Positions 32,901 through 44,300 of a DNA stretch of 64,000 nucleotides are shown here, piece after piece (the stretch's first letter is position 1; every line of letters begins with the position of its first letter). The DNA is from Haliclystus octoradiatus. Lineage: Eukaryota; Cnidaria; Staurozoa; Stauromedusae; Haliclystidae. A model generated the notes under the pieces. It ran no database searches. It was not told the origin of the DNA and worked only from the letters and a program-made list of their open reading frames with translations. The DNA lies in contig OU744452.1 in assembly GCA_916610825.1 (NCBI GenBank), positions 4,003,543 to 4,067,542 of the forward strand, in the 5' to 3' direction. Both the position numbers and the translations under genes were made by a program.

Positions 32901-35900
32901 GACATATTTACTTTTCATTTTCCCTTGCCCCCTCTAGATATAAGAACTGGGTGTGGGGAATGAAACTACATCCCATCAAGCCTAGCCTTCTGATGACGAT
33001 CACAAGTAAAGTTGTTAGCTCATTTTTATCTACCATTTGATAGATACGTTAAAATGTTAGGATTGAAGACCCTTATCCCTGGCATAAGATTTATACCATG
33101 CTTGTGACGTCATGGATTTATAATTGAATACGCATGGGCTTGCATCAATTCTTCTTGAGTACTCTTGTGCGCATGCCAGATTGATAGTCCTTATTAGTGG
33201 ATAGGCTTTTACTGACTACACAAATACGGGACACTTCGTATTTCCACTAAGGTATCAGTCAATGGATTTCTTGAAATATCTTACCTGAATGAGTTCTTTT
33301 GTGTCGCCTCAAGTCATTGGCACTGTAAAATGCCTTGGAGCATTGCTCACATTTGAAAGGTCTCTCGCCAGTGTGAGTATAAACGTGCTGTTGCAGACCA
33401 AATGGATGTCGAAATGCTTTCTCACAGCGATCACATTTCCACTTTCGATGTGACATATCTGGGCAAACACGCTTTATATGGCGAGCGAGGTAGATGATTG
33501 ATGTGAATACGCGACGGCATTTCCCACATTCATAATTATCTGAAAATAATTAATAATAGAAGAAAGTGAGTAAGGTAATATATTCAGCATGGTCAAAACC
33601 TGCTAGATCATCTATATGCAGCAACTACCTGTCTATAGTGGTCACTTTAGCAATATCAAAGTATTAAATATTATAAAGCTACTTTCACATAATTATATCT
33701 GTCAAGTTATAATACAGCAACAACAAGGACTATATGCCTACTAAGTAGAAATAAGTTGCTGACAGGGCTCTAACTACATGGCCTATCCACGGAACTCACC
33801 TACACATATATCACAAATAAGAAAGAAATCTGTATAAATTTGATTGGCAGAAACCATAAAAATTGGTATAAAAAACGTGGTCAACAAAGTGAACTTATTA
33901 ATTTAGATGACAATTAATTACCAAATCAGGCAGAAAACACAATGAAAATGATGTCGCAATTGTCTATATATTTATAAACACAGTCAATTTTGAAGTACTG
34001 TAACTTGCTGCTTTATTAGTCTTTTTGATCATTTAACAATGACTAGACACAACACATGTTCGACATTCTTCATTCAAATCCATGTCCAGAAATGTTTTGA
34101 TTTTATTTTCAATTTTTGACAGATGGTGACGTTAGTTACCTAGTGTCTAGGCTATGATGCTGGATTGATGATTGATTGTTTCCTCGACTTCTTGTTGTGT
34201 TGTGAAACAATACGGGACATAATGGCTCAGCATAAGTTAGTTTATAATTATGATTGATTGGTTGAGTTTTCAACAAAAGTAATTAATCAGAGCTAAGGGT
34301 TACACATAATGATGGAATGCTGCCATAAGTTATGCAGGTTTGACAACGATATGAAAGAATTCTGTTAGTAAGATTAACCTATTTTGATCTATTATTATTG
34401 CCATATTACATATATTAAAGTATTACTATTGAAATGTTTGAAAAGTCAGACTGATCTATTCAAAACTGAATTAGTTCACTCAGCATTAATTCATAGTCAA
34501 CATCGATAGCTATTGCGCTATTGTTGGTGGGGGTTTAGGTTACACATCAGTAGATAAACCCGACCGGGTTGTATCATGTGGTATTGACGCTAGCTTTCTA
34601 CTGGGTTCCTAACCGGACTAGGGTCGAGTGAAACATGTGTCGAGGTCAATGTGTCATGTGATCAAATTTCAGTCCCAACAAAGTAGCGTGTGACACCAGA
34701 AAGGATCAATGTTGACTATGAACTAATAGTGACATTCAAAATTGTGTAATGAATGCTTGAATTATTTTCCTACTTCACAGCTTCATTGAATCAAAAATGG
34801 TGTGATTTATTTTTATAAAAAACAAGGTCACTTACGCAACCATGAGTCAAAACTTATGAAACAAGCCTAGTTTAAAGGTTAGAGCATGATTTGAGGGGCT
34901 CTGCTATGCTGTTGGATAAAGAAGAATTGTTGACATTATTTGTCATATTTCTTTAGATTTTTTTAACCATTCATTACTATCTTGTTGATCAAAAATATAT
35001 TCAAATTATTCTCATTTTGTTTGATATCTAATTTTCTTTAAAAATTAATGATTGCGATCACAGAGGATATGATAAATGATTTAAGGCCCCTTTGATAACT
35101 GAATAATTTCTAGCTTTCCATCAAAGCTTCGTTTTAGCATCGTTTTTCCTTTTCTAACATTCAACCAAGTATCCAAGTCTAGCGGAGCTATTTTTCAATC
35201 CAGGAGATAGGAGAATCTTGAGGAGAATCTTACCTTTCTCTATTTTATTCTTGCGAGGGTCAATTTCTACATCTTCAATCTGGAATGTTCCACTGCTTGT
35301 AAATACAACATCATTTTTACTTGCGTCGATTGTTTCTGTGAAATCATAGGTAGCTTTTTGTTTATTGAATGCAGCTACCACTTGCTGATTATTGATATGT
35401 TTTTGTTTTCCACTACCACCTATACTAAGAAGTGCAGAGGCAGCAACTTGCAAATTCCCTGTGTTCTGAAAATGCTCAGGTTTCAATCCAACTGCATTTA
35501 GAATGTTGCTTGTGGGTGTATTTTCTACTGCCAATTTGTTAAGATCAAGATCACACATAATTGTTGAAGCTGATGTTGAACTAGTGACAGTTGGCTTGCA
35601 CAGTTGAGCACGCAACAGTAGTTGTTGTAAATCCAAACCTTCAATAGGCATTTGCAGAACTTGTGGAGATGTACAATACTTTGGAATGAAAAAGGCATTT
35701 GTTGATGACGCAGGAGGGCAATTGCTAACACGTGCATGAGATAATTTAGTGGAAGCGCTGGAAATTCCAGTTTGATTAAGAGACGCAATTTCTGGAGGAA
35801 GAATTGGATTTGACAAATAATTACCTCCACCATGTACGCCTCCTTTCTGCAACATACTTGCCAATGAAGCAGACAGCAGAGTTTCAGCAGGTTTAGGGAG

Positions 35901-36845
35901 AATTGGTCTTGGTGCAATTTGCTTTTGATTCATTGTTAGATTCACAGCAGGCATAGCTGATACCGATGAAGAAACAATTGAGCTATTTGACATAGGCTGT
36001 GACATGACATAAGGCACTGACAAAGGATTCATGAGAGAAGTGAGAGTGGGTAACAGGAGTTCTGGTGTAAAATGATTAGATGACATAGAAAGATCATCAT
36101 GGATCTGGGTCGATGAAGCTATTGGTGTGAAAAGGGTGCGGTTGGTAACGATCTTTTGAAATTCTTCTTTGACGTGTGATGTATCATTATCAGACTCAAC
36201 CTTAACTTCAGTTGTTTCAGGTGATTCGTTATCACTGCATTGTTTATCGCTAGCAATAAATACAGATGGAGTACAAGGTTGATTAGTATGATCAGCAAGA
36301 GTCTCCTTTGTAATTGAGCCAGATGTTTCTTCGTCTGCCATTGACAGCTTTAAATAGGATTCACGGGTGTTAAAACTCATCAAAGCCTGGACAGCTGCTG
36401 AGATGGGACTGCATGAATTTGACCCTATGGTACCAAGAGTCTTTCGATCATTGGGTTCAGTGTTTGATTCTGAAACAATCAACATAATTTCATTGTCACC
36501 TTCAGGATCTGTAGCATTATTTGCTTCTTTGCCTTCTACAGAAGAATCTACTGTTGGGGATGATCTCTGTGATTCTGATGCTATCTTTTGACTGACAAGC
36601 TGTAACACTGATGATATGACAGAAGGTGTCATTTGTCTGAGTAACGTAGCAGCATCTGATACATTAAATGATGATTCATCAGTACAACTATTCAACATCT
36701 TATGAAACGCATCAAATGCTTCCTCTTTCTCATTGCCATGCATTGGTCTTTTAGTTTTAGAAGGTATATCCTCTGGTGCACAGCCAGGGGATTGACGCTT
36801 TCTAATGGACTCATCTGCTCTGTTCTCCAGTAAATAATCATCCAT
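29974..36845 (-). CDS. C2H2 zinc-finger protein with seven fingers, four coding exons
   Basis: Exons 35234-36845, 33285-33539, 32287-32505 and 29974-30143 join in phase to 2256 nt (751 residues). ATG 36845 follows an in-frame TAA nine bases upstream. Exon 1 (residues 1-537) is a Ser/Thr/Asn-rich, probably disordered region with an N-terminal basic segment (PSKTKRP) and acidic/SUMO-like EVKVESDND. The remaining exons encode seven fingers: first CGKCRRVF...H...C (C2HC), then CDRCEKAF, CEQCSKAF, CSHCSKTF, CPACPKTF, CDLCPKTF and CNECNKVF, most ending HxxxH and joined by TGERP-type linkers. Two introns interrupt linkers and one falls inside finger six. This is a sequence-specific DNA-binding protein in all likelihood; the exact family and targets cannot be named. 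Confidence 0.92.
31024..31307 (+). mobile_element. MITE with TGCACTAGTCAATCG termini, copy 1
   Basis: It begins ATGCATAATGCACTAGTCAA and ends TATTGACCAGTGCATAA, i.e. imperfect inverted termini. Internal blocks GAGCCATGGTAAAAATGGTT, GATATACC and AGGCGTGTAA...TAACAAAAAC are shared with 53406-53660 in the opposite orientation. It sits in the last intron of the zinc-finger gene. Confidence 0.8.
33540..35233 (-). other. Intron 1 of the zinc-finger gene
   Basis: 1.7 kb AT-rich intron bounded by AAAG|GTAAGA and TTTTCAG|AT. No gene or clear transposon recognised apart from the short repeat fragment at 33625. Confidence 0.6.
33625..33660 (+). repeat. Fragment of the CTGTCTATAGTGGTCA repeat
   Basis: ACCTGTCTATAGTGGTCACT is a short copy of the dispersed repeat better preserved at 42890-43040 and 63545-63632. 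Another fragment lies at about 41995-42035. Confidence 0.5.
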
Positions 36846-38640
36846 TTTAGATTATGTAACTTGACCGCACATCACTATTCCTTGTTAAGGAGGTTTTTTT
36901 CAAATAAACAATGATATTTCCCAAATTGAACAGAAATGTCTGAAACAGAGAAACAGTTACAAATGGTAATAATGTTATAGGGTTATCTGGCAGTAGATAA
37001 AAAGTGCTCAATGGCATTTGACGGAGCTAGGAATAATAATAATCTAATGCAGTGGAGGAATTGAAAACAAAGAAGGAAAGAAAGCATTCATTTCTTAACT
37101 CAAAGTGTCACAGTTTTGTATAAAGATAACATGGGGTCAATCAAAGACAGCCTAACTCAAATCAATGGTGTCGTCAACATGCGTGTCTGTGTGCCTCGTT
37201 GTTCAGCCTCCTTTGAAATATTACAGTAGAATCCTATTGCACCTATTGATATTAGAACCCAAAACTACTATTGGCATTTAAAAAACTAATGAATATTATC
37301 AGTTTCAGGTACTGGTAGGTAGCCTATAGATTATAGAAAAGTTCAAAACAAATTTTCCCATGGTTAAATAAAGACACAACAATGAACATGGAGTGTACCG
37401 GTAGATCATTTGTTTGTTTATAAAAGTTACCCGCAAAGGTATGACGTCATTTTAGTCGCTACCAGTCTTCTAGTAATTTCTTCTCAATGAAAGCCGTTTA
37501 CGTGTCATGTGACCCAGCACTACGCACAAAAACAACGGGGCTGATACTTTCAACTTCAAAACAGCAAGCAGAAAGTTACACTAAATTTGCAACGATTTTG
37601 ACTAACCTTCTCAAAAATTTGTGGAAAGATGAAGTTACGTTGCTCAGTAGAACAATATAATCCATTGTGAACTAGTGATCATGTGCGTAATCGCAAAAAC
37701 GAATTAGGGACATCCCCGAAAGTCGATTTTAGTTTTCAGACAAAATATCTTTTATGAAGAACAACATGACTGAATTGTTACACTGACCGGGTATTATCAC
37801 CAACATGTTCGACTTCGTAAGAGAATAATCAATTAGCAGTTGCGACTTTAAGTTGCAAATAGATTTTTGGAGATTTATGGTAGACGTATAAAACTACGTT
37901 GTTTCGTTTTAATTAAGCAAATGGCTTCAACTCGTAAACAATGTTAACCACTGTTAAACGTTGGACGAATAATAAGTGAACATATTGAAACACAAATAGT
38001 TATTTAGCCAACTTCGAAAGTATAGTATCAGCGTATTGAGAAACTATCTCTGATGTTTATCACCCACTACTGGCGGGAAACTTTCCTGAACTTAGATGTC
38101 GAGCCAAAATCAAGAGACACCTTCCTCGATATTCCCAACTTTAACCATGCTTTAACTTATGTACCAGAAATTCGATCAAATATGAATATATATATTAAAC
38201 CTTTCATTACTGATGAAGTTAATGGATATCATAATAAGTTGGACATCAGTCGCAAAAAGCTATAACCAAAACAAGTCAGGGAAACGTCCGAACAATTATT
38301 CCAGACACTCATCAGCTTCTTCGCAATCTCACAAACATTTTGTAGAATTCTCTGACATTACTTACATATTAACAATTGCTATTCTGCTAACGAATCCAAA
38401 TAAACTCCAGTTTGAACTTGATGTATGCAATACTCCACGTTTGATTCGCGATCAAACGCAAATACAGTAAAAATATCTAAAGCGCGGGAGAATCACAACA
38501 AAACAAAAGCGAACTTCCTTCAGAGAAAACCCATAGTCATTGCATTTTCTCAATGGAAAGCTAGAATTTGGCAATTGCGTCACTTTGCGCGTGCGCAGTC
38601 AATATCTATATCCTCGCTAAGTATTATGGGAGCGTTGGGT
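36846..38640. other. Upstream region of the zinc-finger gene
   Basis: No coding gene is supported. Short frames at 38053-38470 and 38425-38862 lack family resemblance. Presumably contains the 5' UTR and promoter of the minus-strand zinc-finger gene. Confidence 0.4.
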
Positions 38641-38641
38641 C

Positions 38642-39345
38642 TGCACTATGAAGCAGAGCCATCTATTTACAAGAGTTGGGACACGCTTTCATGTGCCGCT
38701 ATCGTCTCCTATTGGACAGATGCCATTCACGTGATTTTTTGGACGCCATTTTCGTACTTTCGGCACCAGGGTTCTTGTTCTTTTGGCACCAGGTTTCCTG
38801 TTTTAAACGAAGCGCGCGGAAAAATACAACTTTTATCAGTGAAAACAAACATATGCTATTAAATTTTTAATTGTTGTGTTAATAGACGAAATAATAATCG
38901 AAATAAAATATTGTTTACTATTCCAACTGGGGACAAGAACTAGAAAAAAGTTGCCTTTGACTGCAAAGAATAAGCGTAAGAGATGTAGTCCATACTCCAC
39001 AAACTCCTTGTCTATTTAGCAATTCCAATAGCATTGATCTGATTTACTTTCGAGCAACATGCTGAAGAGATCGATAAGAAAGTATACATGGAAGTAAATT
39101 TTATTCTTATTTTGAGAGTCCAGCAAATAAATATGGAGAAAGACAACTAATAGATGGTTATATTACTCTTGTATCATGTTAAACGATCGCAAACCATTTC
39201 ACACAGTTTCAAAATGGCTGAAAAAACACAACTTTCTCTTGCACATGCGCACTGCTGCTAAAAACGTGCTCGGGTCCAGGCCAAAAAACAAAAATGGCAT
39301 GAGTGTCCCAACTCTTGTAAATAGATGGCTCTGCTATGAAGTGCC
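38642..39345. mobile_element. ~0.7 kb inverted-repeat element
   Basis: GCAGAGCCATCTATTTACAA followed by GAGTTGGGACAC (about 38653) is mirrored by GTGTCCCAACTCTTGTAAAT and AGATGGCTCTGC (about 39303-39335). Terminal inverted repeats are about 45 bp; beyond that the arms diverge. No transposase inside; no target duplication seen. Confidence 0.8.
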
Positions 39346-40551
39346 AAAAGGCTCACTACTACTTCTTGCTCGGCGCGGTACTTGTTTATGAGATCGCGTT
39401 ACTTGTTTATGAGATCGCGTTACTTGTTCGGAGATCCCGTTACTTCTTTCAGAATTCGCGCTACTTGTTTGGAGATCCCGTTACTTGTTTTTGAGATCGC
39501 CCTACATGTTCGGACATCCCGTCACTTGTTTAGAGATTCCGTCACTTGTTTAGAGATCCCGTCACTTGTGAAATTTTAAGATAATTTTAGCCGTGACAAG
39601 TGCGGTTGACCGTGATTTTTTTCAAAATCTAGATAACACGATAACACGGGGAATAATGTACCAAAAATATTAATTTACAATAGCTTGTGTAATCATTTTT
39701 GTTTAATGGTTATAATTCATTAAAGGTCATGTTTGTACGTTTGTTGCATATTTCAATAACGAATAATGTATTATTATTTAGTATAATCTAATAATTTATA
39801 AATGACAGTCGACAATTTCTAAAACTACAATATTGTATTTAGATTCGATGGAATGAAAGTTTGAATGACTTTCGAATTTACTCAGTATCTGCATACAAGT
39901 CTTACAATTATAAAAACTTGTCTTATAACTTTAGTGAATAATACTCCGAAACGACACAAAAACTTCAAGTAAACAAAATGATTGAAAGGAGAGTTTGTAC
40001 AGGAAATGGAAAATATTCTAGATTGAGTGATTGTCATATACCAGTTAATTAATATAAGTCTCATAACGAGTACAAATATTTTAAGGACAACCTAGCTACA
40101 ACAGCTGTACACTGCACGTAGCTGGTTCTTACTTCCCGCGTATTACCCCCATATATAGTAAATTAAAATTAAAATTATTCATATCAGTGACAAACGAAAA
40201 GAATAAATAATTCTACTCAATTTCGACATTTTGATCAATTGATTTCTTTTTTCTATACAGCAACGCCATATGAAACTAATTTGGCTCTGTACTAGTAGAC
40301 CGCATAATATTTCATCGCAATAAAATTAGTATATACTAGTACAATAGCATATATTACATTTAGATTATTGTTTTTGAGTACACGTATTCGATTCGACAAT
40401 TGTCAGTCAGTCCTAATTAAATGTAAATGCAATCAGTGAAAACAGAAACAGCTAAACGTATCATGCTAAATAATCGATAAACGCACAGACGCGATGACGC
40501 GACGCGATCGCATACAAGTACCGCGCACAAGCAGTAGTGAGCCTTTTCGCC
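39344..40551. mobile_element. Element with ~45 bp inverted ends and subterminal minisatellite
   Basis: The left end CAAAAGGCTCACTACTACTT and GCGCGGTACTTG at 39344-39393 is mirrored at 40506-40551 (CAAGTACCGCGCACAAGCAG and AGTGAGCCTTTT). The left end runs straight into the 20 bp minisatellite at 39383-39570. The remaining interior is AT-rich without a gene. A third copy of the left end starts at 40561, ten bases beyond this element. Confidence 0.75.
39383..39570 (+). repeat. ~20 bp minisatellite (GAGATCGCGTTACTTGTTT)
   Basis: Nine or so units alternate between GAGATCGCGTTACTTG and GAGATCCCGTTACTTG/GTCACTTG forms. A 65-codon frame runs through it only because the unit lacks stops in that frame. 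Confidence 0.9.
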
Positions 40552-40560
40552 ATACGTATC

Positions 40561-40710
40561 GCCAAAAGGCTCACTGCTACTTCTTGCTTGGGATCGGCAC
40601 TTGTTTAACGAGATCGCGTTACTTGTCTGACGTTCCCGTCACTTATTTCGGAGATCGCGTTACTTGTCTGGAGTTCCCGTCACTTATTTTGGAGATCGCG
40701 TTACTATCAT
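40561..40710 (+). repeat. Second copy of the element end plus minisatellite
   Basis: GCCAAAAGGCTCACTGCTAC at 40561 is followed by five units of the same ~20-35 bp repeat (GAGATCGCGTTACTTGTCTG / GTTCCCGTCACTTATTT). Together with 40538-40551 it also forms a hairpin: AGTGAGCCTTTT and AAAAGGCTCACT separated by 16 bp that include ATACGTAT. Confidence 0.8.
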
Positions 40711-41388
40711 CAGAGAGTCATAGTTATAGTTTTTGTCAAATCATTTTATACTGTTATAATTGTAAATTCTACACACTGTATATTTTATTAAATAGTGTAA
40801 TAGTGAAAGTTCATGTTTATTATTAATACATTTAAACATACAAATCAAAATCATATTATATCTTAACAATTATTTTATGTGTATTCCTAATCAGTCCTGT
40901 GAAATAAAGTGATATAAAACTTATTAGGATAATTTGGAAATACACCCCAAATAAACATAGTGGAAATATAATGAAGTTTTGATTTTATCTTTTTCGCTTG
41001 CTATTAAATTTACATGTGATAGTTGGCAAGTTAACATCAGAGTCTGTCAACAGTCAAATAATAATTCATCAACATTCACATAATAAATTTCATTTCATAT
41101 TATGACAATTTTAAATGATTAATACAATTAAATATGTAATTTCAATTGTTCCTATTAAATGACCTTCCTCATGATTGGATGAAACAAGTAGCTAATATAT
41201 AAATTACAATTAAAAAAATTTAACTTTGTTATTTATTAATTGTTTAACAAGCGAAATGGGTATCTTCGTATGCCATTGTTGACTTATAGCCAAGGAACGA
41301 TGATCAATTCATTACACTATATACAATACATTATACAATCTAAATACATACACATTTGCATCTACATAGTAGAATGTGGTATTTCTAC
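40711..41388. other. 3' flank of the PRR5-like gene
   Basis: AT-rich; no gene seen. TTTATT at about 41232 is an AATAAA signal on the minus strand, about 155 bp past the PRR5-like stop. Confidence 0.4.
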
Positions 41389-44300
41389 TCACGTGGCTAT
41401 TTCAAAGCCATCAGCCATCAGACTTGCTAAAGATGATGACAATTCTCCTTCTTGAAGTGAATCTAATTGTTGACCACCGTAGCTATAGCGAAACCTTTGC
41501 TTTCGTAATTGCATCAAATGCTCAACTTCATTTGCTTCATAGCTAGTCCCAGTTGATATCATACTTAGTGGTCTGGCAGGTACACGACGTCGTTGTACAG
41601 GTGTATCGACAGGACTGCCAAGACTTAAGTTTCCTTCACTACCTGAGTAATTTGAGTTAGCGTCAACACATTCAATTTCCTTGATGTCATGATTTAAGTA
41701 GACTCTTTTGGCACCTAAATACGGTGATATAATCATCGCTGTAAGAGATTCTAACTTGATGTAGCTTTCATTGACTGGAAAATCGTGAACACCCTAAAGT
41801 TAAACAATAAAAAAATAAGTAAAATTGAAAATCCCATTTTTGTTCACATTTCTTCTTTGTTACTTTGCCACAAACATCAAGCAAGCTAATTAAGCTTCTA
41901 ACACTTTTCACAGAGAGTTCAAGATATAATTATTCAGTTACAGTATGTAAAGGAGCTACGAGTAACCCATGATGATTTGATATTTAACGATCCTATACAG
42001 CGGTCAACTGTCTATAGTGGTAACTCTTGCATGTTTCAGGTTTGCAGGTTTCACTTGATGTAAATTTTGTAGAAAATACGAAATAGTTAATCATAAATTA
42101 CAAAAATGTCCAACATTAACAAATTTTTATGTTATTCATCTGATTAACAGCAATATAATATGGCTAATTTTGGTTATTTTTACTGAATACTAATAAAATG
42201 GAGAAATCAAAACCTGTGTTTTGATTAAAATCAATGCATCCATTAAAATGTCACGAAACATTGAATAATACAAGCCAAACAGAAGAATAAAAATTTATTC
42301 CAGCATCAACCATCTTCCGAGTCTGTTTACTGTGATTTGGAATTGTAATAAGGGTCATAAATATGTGTTCAAGGCTGTACATAAACGAGGGTCATCATGG
42401 ACATCAGAAAAGTATCAGATGTTTGTGAAAGATCAATCTACCCTTGAAAATAATAATACAGAAAACATCTTACCTGTAGAACAAGTAACATTTGCTGAAT
42501 TGGTGGTGGAGGGGGTTGGTGGTGAATCAGTGCATCATGGATCTTGGTTTTAAGAAGAAGGATATCTCGAAATGCAACTAATATCATCTGACGTATTGTT
42601 AGGTCATGAGCTGAAACTGGATAAAAGATAGCTAGTAAAATAGGTAGAATATTGCAGTAGAACTTTGTCCATGTTTCCGATAATTTTGTTAAAAGGCTTC
42701 TTCCAGATTTCTCTTTTACATTTTCACGCAATATAACCATTCCTTTCTTTAGAATTGTTTCTTGAAATGATTCTGCAACCAACCCACCAACCTCAGATTT
42801 TGATATTGCACGGACAATTTCATGTATTCGTTCAAATAATTTTGGGCTGAGTTTGTGACCTAGACATAATGCAAATACAACTATTACTCATAGTGAAACC
42901 TGTATATAACAACCTGGCGAGAGGTAGATAAATCAACCACTATATGCAGGTGGTCTTTATCTACAGGGTTGATTCAATAGAAAATACTATTTTTGACATA
43001 CTAAGACTGACCATTATGGACAGGTGGTCATTGAATAGAGTTGACTGTTTAACTGGTTTGGCTGTAAATTGTTTACATTAAATTATAGAGACTGGGTGAG
43101 AAGCTGGTAACTATTAGTGGCTGTATATTTAAAGTGTGAACTTATTGTACTTGTGACAGCTAATGCTTAGTGATTGTTCATTAATTATTGAATATTTAAT
43201 AATCCAATACCAAAATTATTTAAACAGGTCTGTATAATCTATAATGTGTACAAGTTGAATGTTGGCGTACAAGAAATTGGCATACAGTTTCCTATGAGCG
43301 AGTGATCTTCTAAATGTAAGTAATGTAGACGGTGTCGTCCTACCAAAGGCACCCGTACCACTCCTCTATTACTAGATGAGTGGCTTTTTTCGCTGAGAGA
43401 AATGATTTTAAACGCTCTTTGTTGATCTCAGCCGCGACACTGCAGATCAATTTCAACAGATTTCATGGCAGATAGGTCTCGATTGTCAATGCGCAACAAT
43501 GCGCCGCAGCTACTCACAATGCAATTCCCTCTGGACCATTTCCATCCGCCATCCTCAGATGGTACTCATTTGATGTTTCAGATAAAGTCAAGGCTGAGTT
43601 GACCTTAGGGGGATTTGAACCACGGTCGATCAGATATGATCCGATCTGAAGTTCGGTTGCTCTGCCATCTGAGCTAATCCTCTGAGTGATCTTCTGATGC
43701 CTTCTCATTTTCTCCGAAGTGACTGTGCATCGATTGCATTGTATTTCAACTTGTACGACTTTCATAAACATTTACAGTACATAACATTTTTGCCCACAAA
43801 ATGTTTTTGAAAACTCCTAATCAAATTGGAAATTCTCATTTGTGATGTCAAGTTCAAATTGTAAGATTGATTGTGTTTTCGAAACTAGTTTTGCTATGGT
43901 ATGCCCTTTATTTTATTAATTTTATTAACCCAAATTTTCTAGGGGGTACGGGGTATGCTTCCCGGAAATTTTTTCAAATTTGAGGTGTCATAGTTCTTTA
44001 TGTGGCGTGATATAAGCTTAAAACTAGGGATTTGCCGATTGTTCTGAAAACATTCGGATTTGCCGATCATCGGCGCCAATTTTTACTAAAATAATCGGAA
44101 AATAATCGGCATCGGCAAATCAACCACTTTGTCAATGGTTGAACCGATTGTTTTCAGACAATGAAATTCAATATAAAAATTTCTTTATTTGAAAATTTTA
44201 TAATTTAATGTTTTGATGTCATCTTAAACTTGATTAAAAATTTATATCGCTCAGTGCAGTCGCTCTGTTTTGTTTACATCATTTTGTAATTCAAAATCTA

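Noticed and set aside
39382..39579. 65-codon frame through the 20 bp minisatellite
   Set aside because: Repetitive translation of a minisatellite; no start context or conservation.
39383..40710. Possible CRISPR array
   Set aside because: Direct units of ~20 bp without unique spacers in a eukaryotic genome; it is a minisatellite at transposon ends.
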